16,097 bases of DNA from JAICQQ01 sp965651135 (GCA_965651135.1 CBFGRJ010000143.1:1-16097); one strand, 5' to 3'. Shown: positions 1 through 6,809, numbered from the stretch's first letter. A program made the numbers and translations. Notes: generated from the sequence alone by a model not told the origin.

Positions 1-279
1 TGGAATCGCATGGCCAAGTCAGCCTATAACTGGCACCAGAAATCCGGGATCCTTGCACCGGGGCTCCTATTCCTGCATTCGACCCAATTGGGCTTCGGCT
101 ACGTCTTGGTGCTGGGCTGCGTCTACCTGGCCAATACGCTGATAGGTCTACTCAGTCCGCACACCTTTCCGGCGCTGCGTCGCTGGCAGACACCATGGAT
201 GGCAACCCACGTGGCTCTTTCTATTCTGCTCGTGGTCGTCGCCAGCTACCACGCATGGACTGCCCTCTATTTCGAATAG
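1..279 (+). CDS. Membrane protein, putative di-haem cytochrome b-like, C-terminal part (partial)
   Basis: The reading frame is open to the left edge, so this is probably the end of a longer protein. The ATG at 10 is the first internal start and could also be real. Numbering from that ATG (89 residues), there are two hydrophobic stretches, about residues 13-48 and 63-87. Histidines lie at 9 and 23 in the first and at 67 and 81 in the second. Each pair is 14 residues apart, the usual arrangement when two transmembrane helices hold two b-type haems (cytochrome b561 and ferric-reductase types). In an antiparallel pair, H9 would face H81 and H23 would face H67. I do not recognise the exact family. 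A haem-binding electron-transfer role is inferred from histidine spacing only. The gene converges on the V4R gene with 35 bp between, and I see no convincing terminator there. Confidence 0.6.
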   Translation, partial: WNRMAKSAYNWHQKSGILAPGLLFLHSTQLGFGYVLVLGCVYLANTLIGLLSPHTFPALRRWQTPWMATHVALSILLVVVASYHAWTALYFE

Positions 280-314
280 CAGCAGGCGACTAGGGGGAGC
301 AGCCGGCACACGGG

Positions 315-791
315 CTAGACGGCCTTGAGCTTCGTGGTGGCGCCAATGCGCACATCGAAACCGCACGTCTCGTGCCCGAGTCCGCCGATGCATGTGATCT
401 CGGTGGCGGTGACGGGTTTCTTGACGATGCTCTCCGTCACACCGGCGATCAATCCGCCTTCGAAGGAGCATAACTTTCGACCGACCGGCGACATCCCGGC
501 GCAGGTGACGCATTCGTACACGTCGACGTAGATCTGCTCGGAATCCTGCTTCGGGACCTTGATTTTGCCGATATTCAAATCTTCACAGAGCTTCAGAAAT
601 GAAGCCAAATCGGGCAGGCCCAGGGCCTTGCCCAAACGCTTTCCAGCAACGTACGCCGGTCCAGCTGCGCCTCTGCCCAGAATCTCTTCGAAAGCCACCA
701 GGCGCACGAGGCGAAAGAGGGCCACTGGCACATTGGTGCCCAGCTCAGCGCGGACCACCTTGAGGGCGTTGTCAACCGTTACTGCTTCCAT
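315..791 (-). CDS. V4R (4-vinyl reductase) domain protein
   Basis: A 158-residue protein made of little more than one V4R domain, a small-molecule-binding fold seen in BchJ-type reductases and the sensor regions of XylR/DmpR-type regulators, and related to the TRAPP subunit Bet3. The C-terminal half has the family pattern: Cys94 and Cys97 (CVTC), then KLCSFEGGLIAG (Cys108), then TCIGGLGHETCGFDV (Cys134, Cys143). The cysteines are typical of V4R metal or ligand sites. Residues 1-90 form the helical N-terminal half. There is no DNA-binding or catalytic domain, so it is probably a ligand-binding or adaptor protein. The ATG at 791 has a GGAG ribosome-binding site 8 bases upstream. It is divergent from the roadblock operon. 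V4R and roadblock proteins have been noted together in prokaryotic GTPase-related contexts, which makes a functional link plausible. Its ligand cannot be told from sequence. Confidence 0.85.
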   Translation of the reverse strand: MEAVTVDNALKVVRAELGTNVPVALFRLVRLVAFEEILGRGAAGPAYVAGKRLGKALGLPDLASFLKLCEDLNIGKIKVPKQDSEQIYVDVYECVTCAGMSPVGRKLCSFEGGLIAGVTESIVKKPVTATEITCIGGLGHETCGFDVRIGATTKLKAV

Positions 792-1176
792 AATTCAAAC
801 TCCATCTGAACTTGTTTCCAGTGTCTGAAATCGTTGACTTAATGTGGTGCCCGTTCGCTGAAACTGGCGAGAACCACTAACGGAATCCGCCAGTTTTATG
901 TATGGGCTTTCTGTGATTCGGAAAGAACGTCGCCACCTGCTGCATTCATCTACACGCCATCCCCAGTCTTAAATATATCACCACATTGCAGTACGTAGGC
1001 GCAACGCACCTGTTTTCACCAGCGTTCCTGTCCCTTAACCGGCTTCTCGGACTTTTTATTAACGGCCGCTGAAAAAAAACTCATCTCTGTCTCATGACAG
1101 CTGAAATACGCAACGCGTTTGCCGTACCTTACGCCTGGGGATTCGACGATACTGTCGCTAACAACCAGGTGATCCT
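792..1176. other. Divergent intergenic region between V4R gene and roadblock operon
   Basis: This 385-bp spacer is clearly more AT-rich than the flanking genes and has no credible ORF. It must hold the promoters for both divergent units. It contains a 9-bp inverted repeat (861-896), an AT-rich patch around 970-985 and a run of eight A residues near 1072-1079. GATACT at 1148-1153 resembles a -10 box for the rightward operon, but I find no acceptable -35 at 16-18 bp, so I do not call a promoter. Confidence 0.6.
861..896. promoter_or_regulatory. 9-bp perfect inverted repeat in divergent spacer
   Basis: AAACTGGCG at 861-869 is matched exactly by CGCCAGTTT at 888-896, with 18 bases between. It lies 70-105 bp upstream of the V4R start. 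The left arm also sits inside a weaker competing pair (GTGGT at 844-848 with ACCAC at 873-877). It could be an operator for a dimeric regulator or a hairpin in the V4R leader. The first T-run after it on the plus strand is only four bases, so it does not look like a terminator. Confidence 0.4.
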
Positions 1177-1563
1177 ATGAGCACAGCACCGACACAACTA
1201 CGACGTACTGACCAAATCCAGGATGTTCTCAGGGGGTTACGCACGTCCTCTTCGGAGGTCATCGGTGCAGCCCTGGTGAGTGCAGAAGGGTTTACCGCCG
1301 CTTCGTTGCTACCCAGCGAGGTGGACGAAGAGGTGGTAGCAGGTATGGGAGCCGCCCTCCTTGGTGTTGCCGAGCGCATCTCGATGGAGCTGATGAGCGC
1401 AGAAATGGTGCAAACTTATGTCCGCAGTTCCAAAGGTTATATCATTCTCAGCCAGGTCGGTGCTGACTCGGTGCTGGTGGTTCTCACCACCGAGCAAGCG
1501 AAGCTCGGTCTGGTGTTTCTCGACATAAAGCGGAGAATTCCCGATCTGAACAGGCTTCTTTGA
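1177..1563 (+). CDS. Roadblock/LC7 domain protein (MglB-like)
   Basis: A 128-residue soluble protein that is almost entirely one roadblock/LC7 domain (about residues 13-121): an N-terminal helix, a strand pair around VIGAALVSAEGFTAAS, a helix with GMGAALLGVAERI, and strands around GYIILSQVG and SVLVVLTTEQAKLGL. Proteins of this fold form homodimers and act as regulators or scaffolds of Ras-like GTPases. MglB, the GTPase-activating partner of MglA in Myxococcus, is the best-known bacterial example. No GTPase gene of that type is in the window, so the partner would be encoded elsewhere. The start has AGGTGA at 1167-1172, 4 bases upstream. It is the first gene of a four-gene operon, and its TGA stop overlaps the next ATG by one base, implying translational coupling. 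The fold call is firm. GAP activity is not established. Confidence 0.88.
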   Translation: MSTAPTQLRRTDQIQDVLRGLRTSSSEVIGAALVSAEGFTAASLLPSEVDEEVVAGMGAALLGVAERISMELMSAEMVQTYVRSSKGYIILSQVGADSVLVVLTTEQAKLGLVFLDIKRRIPDLNRLL

Positions 1564-2246
1564 TGTCCCGCACACTGGCGATAGTGCTCGCCGGCGCGGG
1601 CGTCATGGACCTGGCGTATATCGATGTGGTCCTTGGCCCTCGGCTACTTTCGGGCAGAGCCGAGATGGAAAATGCCGTCATTGCTGGCAGCACCGAGGCG
1701 AAAGGTCACACCGTGACCCCGGCAGCACGAAGCGACCGGACGAATGAAGAGCGCTCGGACAACGAGCCCAAGCCCGATGCCGAGCCAGTAGCGCTCGAGC
1801 TCGATAAAGAGCCATCAAATCCGGAACCACCGAAGGCAGCGGCTGAATCATCAACGCCCGCCGGGGAAGCAGTCGGCGCCAGCGACCAAAAGACTTGGCT
1901 TTTACTATTTCCGGCGGCGAAGCAGGATTGGGTGCCTCGCCAAGCCGAGAAACCTCTCATCAATATCGCTCGTCGCATCAAGGCATCGCCAAACCACGAC
2001 GTGCTGGTATTCGGACACTGTGATGAACGTGGTGACCGAGAAGCCAATCACGATCTCGGCGAGCGACGTGCCCGAGCCATTGCCGAGCGCCTCGTCAGCC
2101 TAGGTATCGACGAAGCACGCATCCAGATCCGTTCCTTCGGTGAGGAGCGACCAGCAGTGAACGGCTCGAATGGATACGCTTGGTCCCGCAACCGTCGGGT
2201 GGAAGTCGTACTACGTCCACGAGAAACGAGGAGCCTGAACCGATGA
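1563..2246 (+). CDS. Membrane-anchored OmpA/Pal-like peptidoglycan-binding protein
   Basis: A 227-residue protein in three parts. Residues 4-25 form a hydrophobic segment, either an uncleaved signal anchor or a poor signal peptide. Residues 30-110 are a low-complexity linker rich in Glu, Pro and Ala. Residues 112-218 form an OmpA C-terminal (peptidoglycan-binding) domain. That domain has the Pal-type signature GHCDERG with Asp154, then ERRARAIAERL containing the conserved arginine, SFGEERP, and SRNRRVEVVL at the end. These residues bind diaminopimelate in OmpA and Pal. There is no lipobox cysteine and no beta-barrel, so unlike Pal it appears tethered to the inner membrane. I chose the ATG at 1563 (TGATG overlap with the upstream stop); a TTG at 1560 is the alternative. 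It overlaps the next gene as ATGA. In this operon it could fix the complex to the cell wall. Confidence 0.85.
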   Translation: MSRTLAIVLAGAGVMDLAYIDVVLGPRLLSGRAEMENAVIAGSTEAKGHTVTPAARSDRTNEERSDNEPKPDAEPVALELDKEPSNPEPPKAAAESSTPAGEAVGASDQKTWLLLFPAAKQDWVPRQAEKPLINIARRIKASPNHDVLVFGHCDERGDREANHDLGERRARAIAERLVSLGIDEARIQIRSFGEERPAVNGSNGYAWSRNRRVEVVLRPRETRSLNR

Positions 2247-3835
2247 ACCCATTGGTCCTGATTTGGGCAGCTTCGCTGTTTGGTGCAGCCTTGTTCTTTG
2301 GCAGCGGCTATCTGCTCCAACGTGGCAGACAGGGCCGCGAGCATCCCGAAGTCGATGCGCTACGAGCTACGGTGGCCTCGCTGCAAAGCAGCAACAGTCA
2401 GCAGCTACGCCGCATCGCCGAGCTCGAAGAAGCCCAAGCCTCTGAACGCGCGCAGCACGCTCGCGAGCTCACCAAAGTGCGCGGAGAGCTCGAGGCAAGG
2501 CAAGCAAGAGAGCAACAATACGCTCAGGGCCTGGCAAGAGCCGAGCACGACGCACGACTCCTTTTGACGCAAAAGGAGCAACTGGAGCGCGCGCTGTCGC
2601 AGCGCCAAGGGTCGAGCTCGGAAGTCTCGGGCTTGAGGCACCGAGTGCAGCAGCTCGAGGCGGCGCTGCAGGCAGAAAGCCAAAATGGCCAGAAGGCACA
2701 GCGCGAGCTCACACGAGCGCGTGCCGAGCACAAGCAGCTTTCGGCACAAATCACCAGCCTGCGTACCGCACTGGCGGCTGCCCAAGCGCAGACCAAGGCG
2801 CTCGAACAGCAAGCAGCGTCCCTCGCCAGCGACGAGGCCGCCGAAGCATCCGAAGAGCTATCGGCCGCGAAAGCCGAGTGTGCCCGTCTACGCCACAGGC
2901 TCGAAAGCGCCGAGAAGGCGCGTGGCCAACTCTCCGAGCTCAAGCAAGAAACACTGAAGCTGCAGCAAGAGCTAGCTAGGGCCGAGCAGGCCAGGAGCGA
3001 CAGCCAACACAAGCTCGAACAACGCGCACGGGACACCGAGCGTCTAGAGCGAGAAGTCGCCTCGGCCACGGACCGTGTCCAGCGTCTGGAGAAAGAACTC
3101 AAGGCCGCACAAGGCACGGCAGAACGGTTGAGTGGGCAGCTGCCCGCCGTTCGTAACGAAGCCGAGAGTGAGTACAGAGAGCAGCTCGAGACTCTTCAGA
3201 AGGAGGTGCGCGAGCAGCAGCTCAGAAACCGCATGCTGACGGATCGGATCACCGAGCTGCAGAGTTATGCAGAGCAGAATGCCGCGCTCAAGAGCGAGCG
3301 CGATTACTTCAACCAAGAGCTCTCGCGGCTCAAGCAGGCGCAAGAGTCACAGTCGAACGCCGCGCCGAGCGTCGAGAGGCTTCGCGAAGTTCGCCGGCCG
3401 ATTCCCATCACGCAAAGCGGTACGACCCGTCGAGTCGACAGCGAAGACACCTTGGAAAGCAGCTTGGAGCGCCATTTGTTGCGCCTGGTCAATCGTGAGC
3501 CCGGGATCACGGCCGTACTCTCGGACGACAACGGCTTCCCGGTTGCTGGTGTGGGTCCCTACTCGACACAGGAGGCGGTGTCGGTAATGACCTCGCTCGC
3601 GCAAGAATTGGCGACACGAGCCGTCGAGTTCGTCGACCTCGATCCAATCAAGCAAATGGAGCTCGTGGATCAAACAGGGCGAGCGCTCAGGGTTCGCTTT
3701 TTCACTTGGCAAGATCACGGGCAAGACCACAACCTGGCGCTCGGGTGCTTGGGTGCCAGCCATATCCAACCCAGTGCGGACGAAGAGCAGATCGTGAGTG
3801 GCTTCCCCAGCATACTGCTAGCTTCTTCCGCGTAG
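2243..3835 (+). CDS. Inner-membrane coiled-coil protein with C-terminal roadblock-like domain
   Basis: A 530-residue protein. Residues 3-26 form one transmembrane helix followed at once by basic residues (QRGRQGRE), which predicts the rest to be cytoplasmic. Residues about 35-380 are a long, highly charged, Glu/Gln/Ala/Arg-rich coiled coil. Residues about 403-512 are globular. In that part TAVLSDDNGFPVAGVG, a helix with MTSLAQELATRAVEF, and the strands MELVDQTGRALRVRFF and NLALGCLG follow the roadblock/LC7 order, although sequence similarity to the family is weak. The ATG at 2243 overlaps the previous TGA (ATGA) and has GAGGAG 9 bases upstream, so I prefer it to the longer in-frame start at 2180. 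The layout recalls membrane-anchored cytoskeletal or division tethers such as EzrA, with the roadblock end projecting far into the cytoplasm. Low-complexity coiled coil makes precise family assignment impossible by eye. Confidence 0.82.
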   Translation: MNPLVLIWAASLFGAALFFGSGYLLQRGRQGREHPEVDALRATVASLQSSNSQQLRRIAELEEAQASERAQHARELTKVRGELEARQAREQQYAQGLARAEHDARLLLTQKEQLERALSQRQGSSSEVSGLRHRVQQLEAALQAESQNGQKAQRELTRARAEHKQLSAQITSLRTALAAAQAQTKALEQQAASLASDEAAEASEELSAAKAECARLRHRLESAEKARGQLSELKQETLKLQQELARAEQARSDSQHKLEQRARDTERLEREVASATDRVQRLEKELKAAQGTAERLSGQLPAVRNEAESEYREQLETLQKEVREQQLRNRMLTDRITELQSYAEQNAALKSERDYFNQELSRLKQAQESQSNAAPSVERLREVRRPIPITQSGTTRRVDSEDTLESSLERHLLRLVNREPGITAVLSDDNGFPVAGVGPYSTQEAVSVMTSLAQELATRAVEFVDLDPIKQMELVDQTGRALRVRFFTWQDHGQDHNLALGCLGASHIQPSADEEQIVSGFPSILLASSA

Positions 3836-3842
3836 CCTCGTT

Positions 3843-4787
3843 ATGACTTCGACTCAGCGAAAACGTGTCTTGCTTGCAGAAATGAGCGACCGCCTCACGC
3901 TGAGTGTTTTTCGGCGTTTGTTCGAGATCAACCAGACGCACGACGTGCTCATTGCCCGAACGCCGGACGTCACTCGGCAATTGTTGTCGAGCGATCGCTT
4001 TTCGGCTGTCGTAGTCCAAGCGCGAGCAGCACAACCGGGAAGCTTGAGGACCGTGCGGGAGCTCTTGGGTGATGATTCCGATACGCGCATCGTCACGGTC
4101 GTAGACAGCGGCAGCGTCGAAGAAGCAGAACCGCTGTATTCGGAAGGCGCGGACCTGGTCTTGGGTGGCAGCGCCTCAGTAAAACAGCTGGTAGACACCA
4201 TCGTTCAGGCGAGCAACACCCCGACCGTTCTAAGTGGCTGCTTGACACAGCTCGGCGTGCCGGACCTGTTGCAGATTTTGTGCCTGTGTCACCGTTCGCT
4301 CATGCTCAGGATCAATGGGAGCGAGAGGCGAGGAGTACTGTGGCTCGCCGACGGCGAGATCCATCATGCGGTCTGTGGTGGTCAGCGGGGCCAAGCCGCG
4401 GTCAACGAGCTGATCCAGCTGTCTGCTGGGCACTACTCCGCGACCGTGCTCAGTGGCGTTCCTTCGCGAACCATCGAGCGCGACTGGCAACACGTGCTGC
4501 TCGAAGCGGCGCGTGTCGGAGACGAAACAGGGCCCCGCACGGCACGCCGCTCGACCGCGCCAGCCAAGCGGCGCTCCACCGTGCCTCCCGGCGGCCGCAC
4601 GGTGAGCGGCGTGCACAAGTCCGGCCTGGCCCGCTACCGCGAGCTCACCGAGCTCGGCCTCGAAAGTGTGCGCTCCGGCGACCTGTCCAAAGCCCGCGAG
4701 TACTGGAAAGCAGCCCGCGAGATCACCGAAACGGCAGACGAAGAAGAAGGCGCTGCCCCGGGCAAGGTCGAAGGTGGTGTCGCCTGA
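3843..4787 (+). CDS. Pseudo-receiver and DUF4388 (PatA-N-like) adaptor protein
   Basis: A 314-residue protein. Residues 8-122 have the receiver fold, but the usual acidic pair after the first strand is replaced (VLLAEM), the third strand ends in VVVQARAA instead of carrying the phospho-acceptor Asp, and the conserved Lys position reads LGGS. It therefore cannot be phosphorylated in the standard way. Residues about 129-205 form a DUF4388/PatA-N domain (LSGCLTQLGVPDLLQILCL, GVLWLADGEIHHAVCG, QLSAGHYSA). Residues 226-262 are a basic Ser/Thr/Pro-rich linker, and 263-296 form one TPR-like helical hairpin. DUF4388 proteins are abundant in myxobacteria and often accompany GTPase and roadblock modules. 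It starts 7 bp after the previous stop and closes the operon. Its stop lies 6 bp from that of convergent guaB. A scaffold or adaptor role is likely. Confidence 0.83.
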   Translation: MTSTQRKRVLLAEMSDRLTLSVFRRLFEINQTHDVLIARTPDVTRQLLSSDRFSAVVVQARAAQPGSLRTVRELLGDDSDTRIVTVVDSGSVEEAEPLYSEGADLVLGGSASVKQLVDTIVQASNTPTVLSGCLTQLGVPDLLQILCLCHRSLMLRINGSERRGVLWLADGEIHHAVCGGQRGQAAVNELIQLSAGHYSATVLSGVPSRTIERDWQHVLLEAARVGDETGPRTARRSTAPAKRRSTVPPGGRTVSGVHKSGLARYRELTELGLESVRSGDLSKAREYWKAAREITETADEEEGAAPGKVEGGVA

Positions 4788-4797
4788 GCACGCTCAG
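4784..4797. other. Small palindrome spanning two convergent stop codons
   Basis: CTGAG at 4784-4788 and CTCAG at 4793-4797 form a 5-bp stem with loop CACG. The plus-strand TGA (4785-4787) and the minus-strand stop (4794-4796) sit in the opposite arms. It is too short, and lacks a T-run on either side, to call an intrinsic terminator. It may be chance between tightly packed convergent genes. Confidence 0.25.
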
Positions 4798-6245
4798 ACG
4801 CGATAGTTGGGTGCCTCTTCGGTGATGATGACGTCGTGCACGTGGCTTTCGCGCAACCCCGCAGTGCTGATACGGATGAACTTGGCATTTTTGCGCAGGC
4901 TCTGAATGTCCTTCGAACCCGTGTAGCCCATGCCGGCTCTCAAGCCGCCCACGAGCTGCGACAAGATCGACGAGAGCGAACCACGATGCGGCACGCGCCC
5001 TTCGATGCCCTCTGGGACCAGCTTTTCATCGGCTGTCCCGCTCTGACCGTAGCGATCACGGCTGCCTTTCTTCATGGCCGCCAGCGAGCCCATGCCTCTG
5101 TAAACCTTGTAGCTTCGACCCTGGTAGAGCACCAGCTCGCCAGGCGCTTCATCAGTCCCGGCAAAGAGTGAGCCGATCATCACCGAGGAAGCGCCGGCGG
5201 CGATTGCCTTGGTGACCTCGCCGGAATACTTGATGCCGCCATCGGCGATGATGGGAATGCCGGCAGCCTCGGCTACTTCGGCACAATCGGCAACCGCGGT
5301 GACCTGTGGCACACCGATGCCGGCCACGATACGGGTCGTGCATATGCTGCCTGGACCAATCCCGACCTTCACGGCGTCGACTCCCGCGTCGATCAAAGCC
5401 TTGGTGCCGTCCGCAGTAGCGACGTTGCCCGCGATCAGTTGTACGTCGGGAAAACGCCGCTTGGTTTCGCGCACTGCGTCCAGCACTCCTTTGGAGTGTC
5501 CGTGTGCGGTATCGATGACCAGCACGTCCACGTCGGCCTGCACCAGAGCCTCCGCGCGCAGCTCACGGTCCTTGCCGGGACCGATGGCCGCCCCAACCCG
5601 AAGCCTGCCTCGAGCGTCCTTCAAGGCCAGCGGATTGCGTTCGGCCTGCAGTAAGTCTTTGATGGTGATCAAGCCCACCAGTGCACCGCCGTCGACGACC
5701 AGCAGTTTCTCGATGCGATGCTTGTGGAGCAACTCTCGTGCTTCTTCGGCTTTGCACCCCGGAGAAACGGTGATCAAGCGCGTGGTCATCAGAGCGCTCA
5801 CCGGCTGGTCGAGATTCTTTTCGAACCTGACGTCGCGTGCCGTCAGAATGCCGATCGGGCTTTGTCCCTCGACCACCGGCAGCCCGCTGACGCCATGGTG
5901 CTTCATGATCTGGAGCGCGCTCCTGAGGGATTCATTGGGCCCGATGGTTACCGGGTCCAAGATGATCCCACTTTCGGCACGCTTGACGCGCTCGACCTCG
6001 TGCGCCTGATCCGTGGGTGAGAGGTTCTTGTGGATGATCCCTATGCCCCCTTCGCGTGCGATCGCGATGGCTGCGCGGGCCTCCGTAACGGAGTCCATGG
6101 CTGCGCTCACGATCGGGATGTTCAGCTCGATGCCGCGAGTGAGGCGAGAACGAACGTCCACATCCGCTGGAACGACCTCGCTGTACGCCGGAACGAGCAT
6201 GACGTCGTCGAATGTCAAACATTCGCGCGGGCTTCGCTCAAACAT
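4794..6245 (-). CDS. guaB: Inosine-5'-monophosphate dehydrogenase
   Basis: This enzyme oxidises IMP to XMP with NAD+, the committed step of GMP synthesis in the cytoplasm. The 483-residue length is normal for a full bacterial enzyme. Visible in order: the N-terminal barrel start (LTFDDVMLVPAYSEV, then SAAMDSVTEA), two CBS domains (about 92-205, with GVSGLPVV and KHRIEKLLVV) that serve nucleotide regulation, then the second barrel part with VIDTAHGHS, the catalytic loop GIGPGSICTTR with Cys302 as nucleophile, GGIKYSGEV, the flap YRGMGSLAAM, and the Arg-Tyr pair in DRYGQ. It ends with the usual GMGYTG and RESHVHDV segment. Everything needed for catalysis is present. guaA is not in the window. 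It is convergent with the DUF4388 gene and divergent from the YbjN-like gene, so it is probably a single-gene unit with its promoter in 6246-6392. Confidence 0.98.
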   Translation of the reverse strand: MFERSPRECLTFDDVMLVPAYSEVVPADVDVRSRLTRGIELNIPIVSAAMDSVTEARAAIAIAREGGIGIIHKNLSPTDQAHEVERVKRAESGIILDPVTIGPNESLRSALQIMKHHGVSGLPVVEGQSPIGILTARDVRFEKNLDQPVSALMTTRLITVSPGCKAEEARELLHKHRIEKLLVVDGGALVGLITIKDLLQAERNPLALKDARGRLRVGAAIGPGKDRELRAEALVQADVDVLVIDTAHGHSKGVLDAVRETKRRFPDVQLIAGNVATADGTKALIDAGVDAVKVGIGPGSICTTRIVAGIGVPQVTAVADCAEVAEAAGIPIIADGGIKYSGEVTKAIAAGASSVMIGSLFAGTDEAPGELVLYQGRSYKVYRGMGSLAAMKKGSRDRYGQSGTADEKLVPEGIEGRVPHRGSLSSILSQLVGGLRAGMGYTGSKDIQSLRKNAKFIRISTAGLRESHVHDVIITEEAPNYRV

Positions 6246-6284
6246 GGCGTGGCCTACTACGCTTGAGGATTTCCGTCAACCTGG

Positions 6285-6310
6285 CGACCCAGCCGCACGA
6301 CCCAGCCGCG
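6285..6310. repeat. 13-bp tandem duplication in guaB/YbjN-like divergent spacer
   Basis: CGACCCAGCCGCA (6285-6297) is followed directly by CGACCCAGCCGCG (6298-6310), identical at 12 of 13 positions. It lies 40-65 bp upstream of guaB in the 147-bp divergent spacer. An imperfect GC-rich hairpin follows (CGCGGG at 6309-6314 with CCCGCG at 6327-6332). It could be a tandem operator or a slippage duplication; the sequence alone does not decide. Confidence 0.45.
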
Positions 6311-6392
6311 CGGGCATGGGTGCGAACCCGCGGGAAAAAACCGGGAAAGTCCAGGACCGCCGCCAAGTCCGGGTATGCTAAGCTGCCATGCG

Positions 6393-6809
6393 ATGGCTTT
6401 GTCGCTGGAAGATATCGAGGGTTACCTTCACAAGCTCGAGCGGCGCTACGAAAAGCTCGAGGACGGAACACTGCTGGTGTTCATGGGTGCAGGCCTGCCG
6501 CCGGTCGCGCTGCGGGTGGCACCGCCGGTAGTGGTCTTGCAGGTCGGCATCACCGAAATTCCCGCGGGGAACGGCGATCCACACACGCGTTTGTTCCGGC
6601 GCCTTTTGGAGCTCAATGCCAGCGACCTCGTGCACGCGGCCTACGGCATAGAAAAAGATCGCATCGTGCTCGCGGCAGCGCTCGACCTGGACCACCTGGG
6701 CTTCAGCGAGCTGGAGGCCGTGCTGGCGGACATCGACATGGCGCTCGGCAATCACGTTCCGGAGTTGCACGCCATGCTGCAGGGCGAGACAAAGCAGGAG
6801 AAAGCGTAA
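6393..6809 (+). CDS. YbjN/CesT-like (type III secretion chaperone fold) protein
   Basis: A 138-residue protein with the look of YbjN/CesT-type chaperone-fold proteins: an N-terminal helix (SLEDIEGYLHKLERRYEKL), strands around GTLLVFMG and VVVLQVGITEIP, a helix RLFRRLLELNASDLVHAAYGI, a strand pair DRIVLAAALDL, and a long C-terminal helix SELEAVLADIDMALGNHVPEL. Members bind partner proteins and are not tied to a type III secretion system. I prefer the ATG at 6393 (starting MALSLED), because the upstream in-frame ATG at 6375 adds only six residues of unlikely sequence. Neither start has a strong ribosome-binding site. It lies directly before the PspA gene (stop at 6809, next start at 6815), so the two are almost certainly co-transcribed. 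It may be a PspA partner. I know of no direct proof for this. Confidence 0.75.
   Translation: MALSLEDIEGYLHKLERRYEKLEDGTLLVFMGAGLPPVALRVAPPVVVLQVGITEIPAGNGDPHTRLFRRLLELNASDLVHAAYGIEKDRIVLAAALDLDHLGFSELEAVLADIDMALGNHVPELHAMLQGETKQEKA

Noticed and set aside
1118..1153. A sigma-70 promoter for the roadblock operon (TTTGCC with GATACT).
   Set aside because: The spacing is about 24 bp, too far for a standard promoter.
2524..3117. A 197-codon minus-strand frame rich in Ser, Cys and Ala.
   Set aside because: It is the reverse reading of the Glu/Gln/Arg-rich coiled coil; the odd composition comes from the coiled-coil codons.
4784..4797. A bidirectional terminator between the DUF4388 gene and guaB.
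   Set aside because: The stem is only 5 bp and there is no T-run on either strand.
5209..6009. A 266-codon open frame on the plus strand.
   Set aside because: It is antisense to guaB, which is certain. The product is Ser/Thr/Ala-rich without domain features.
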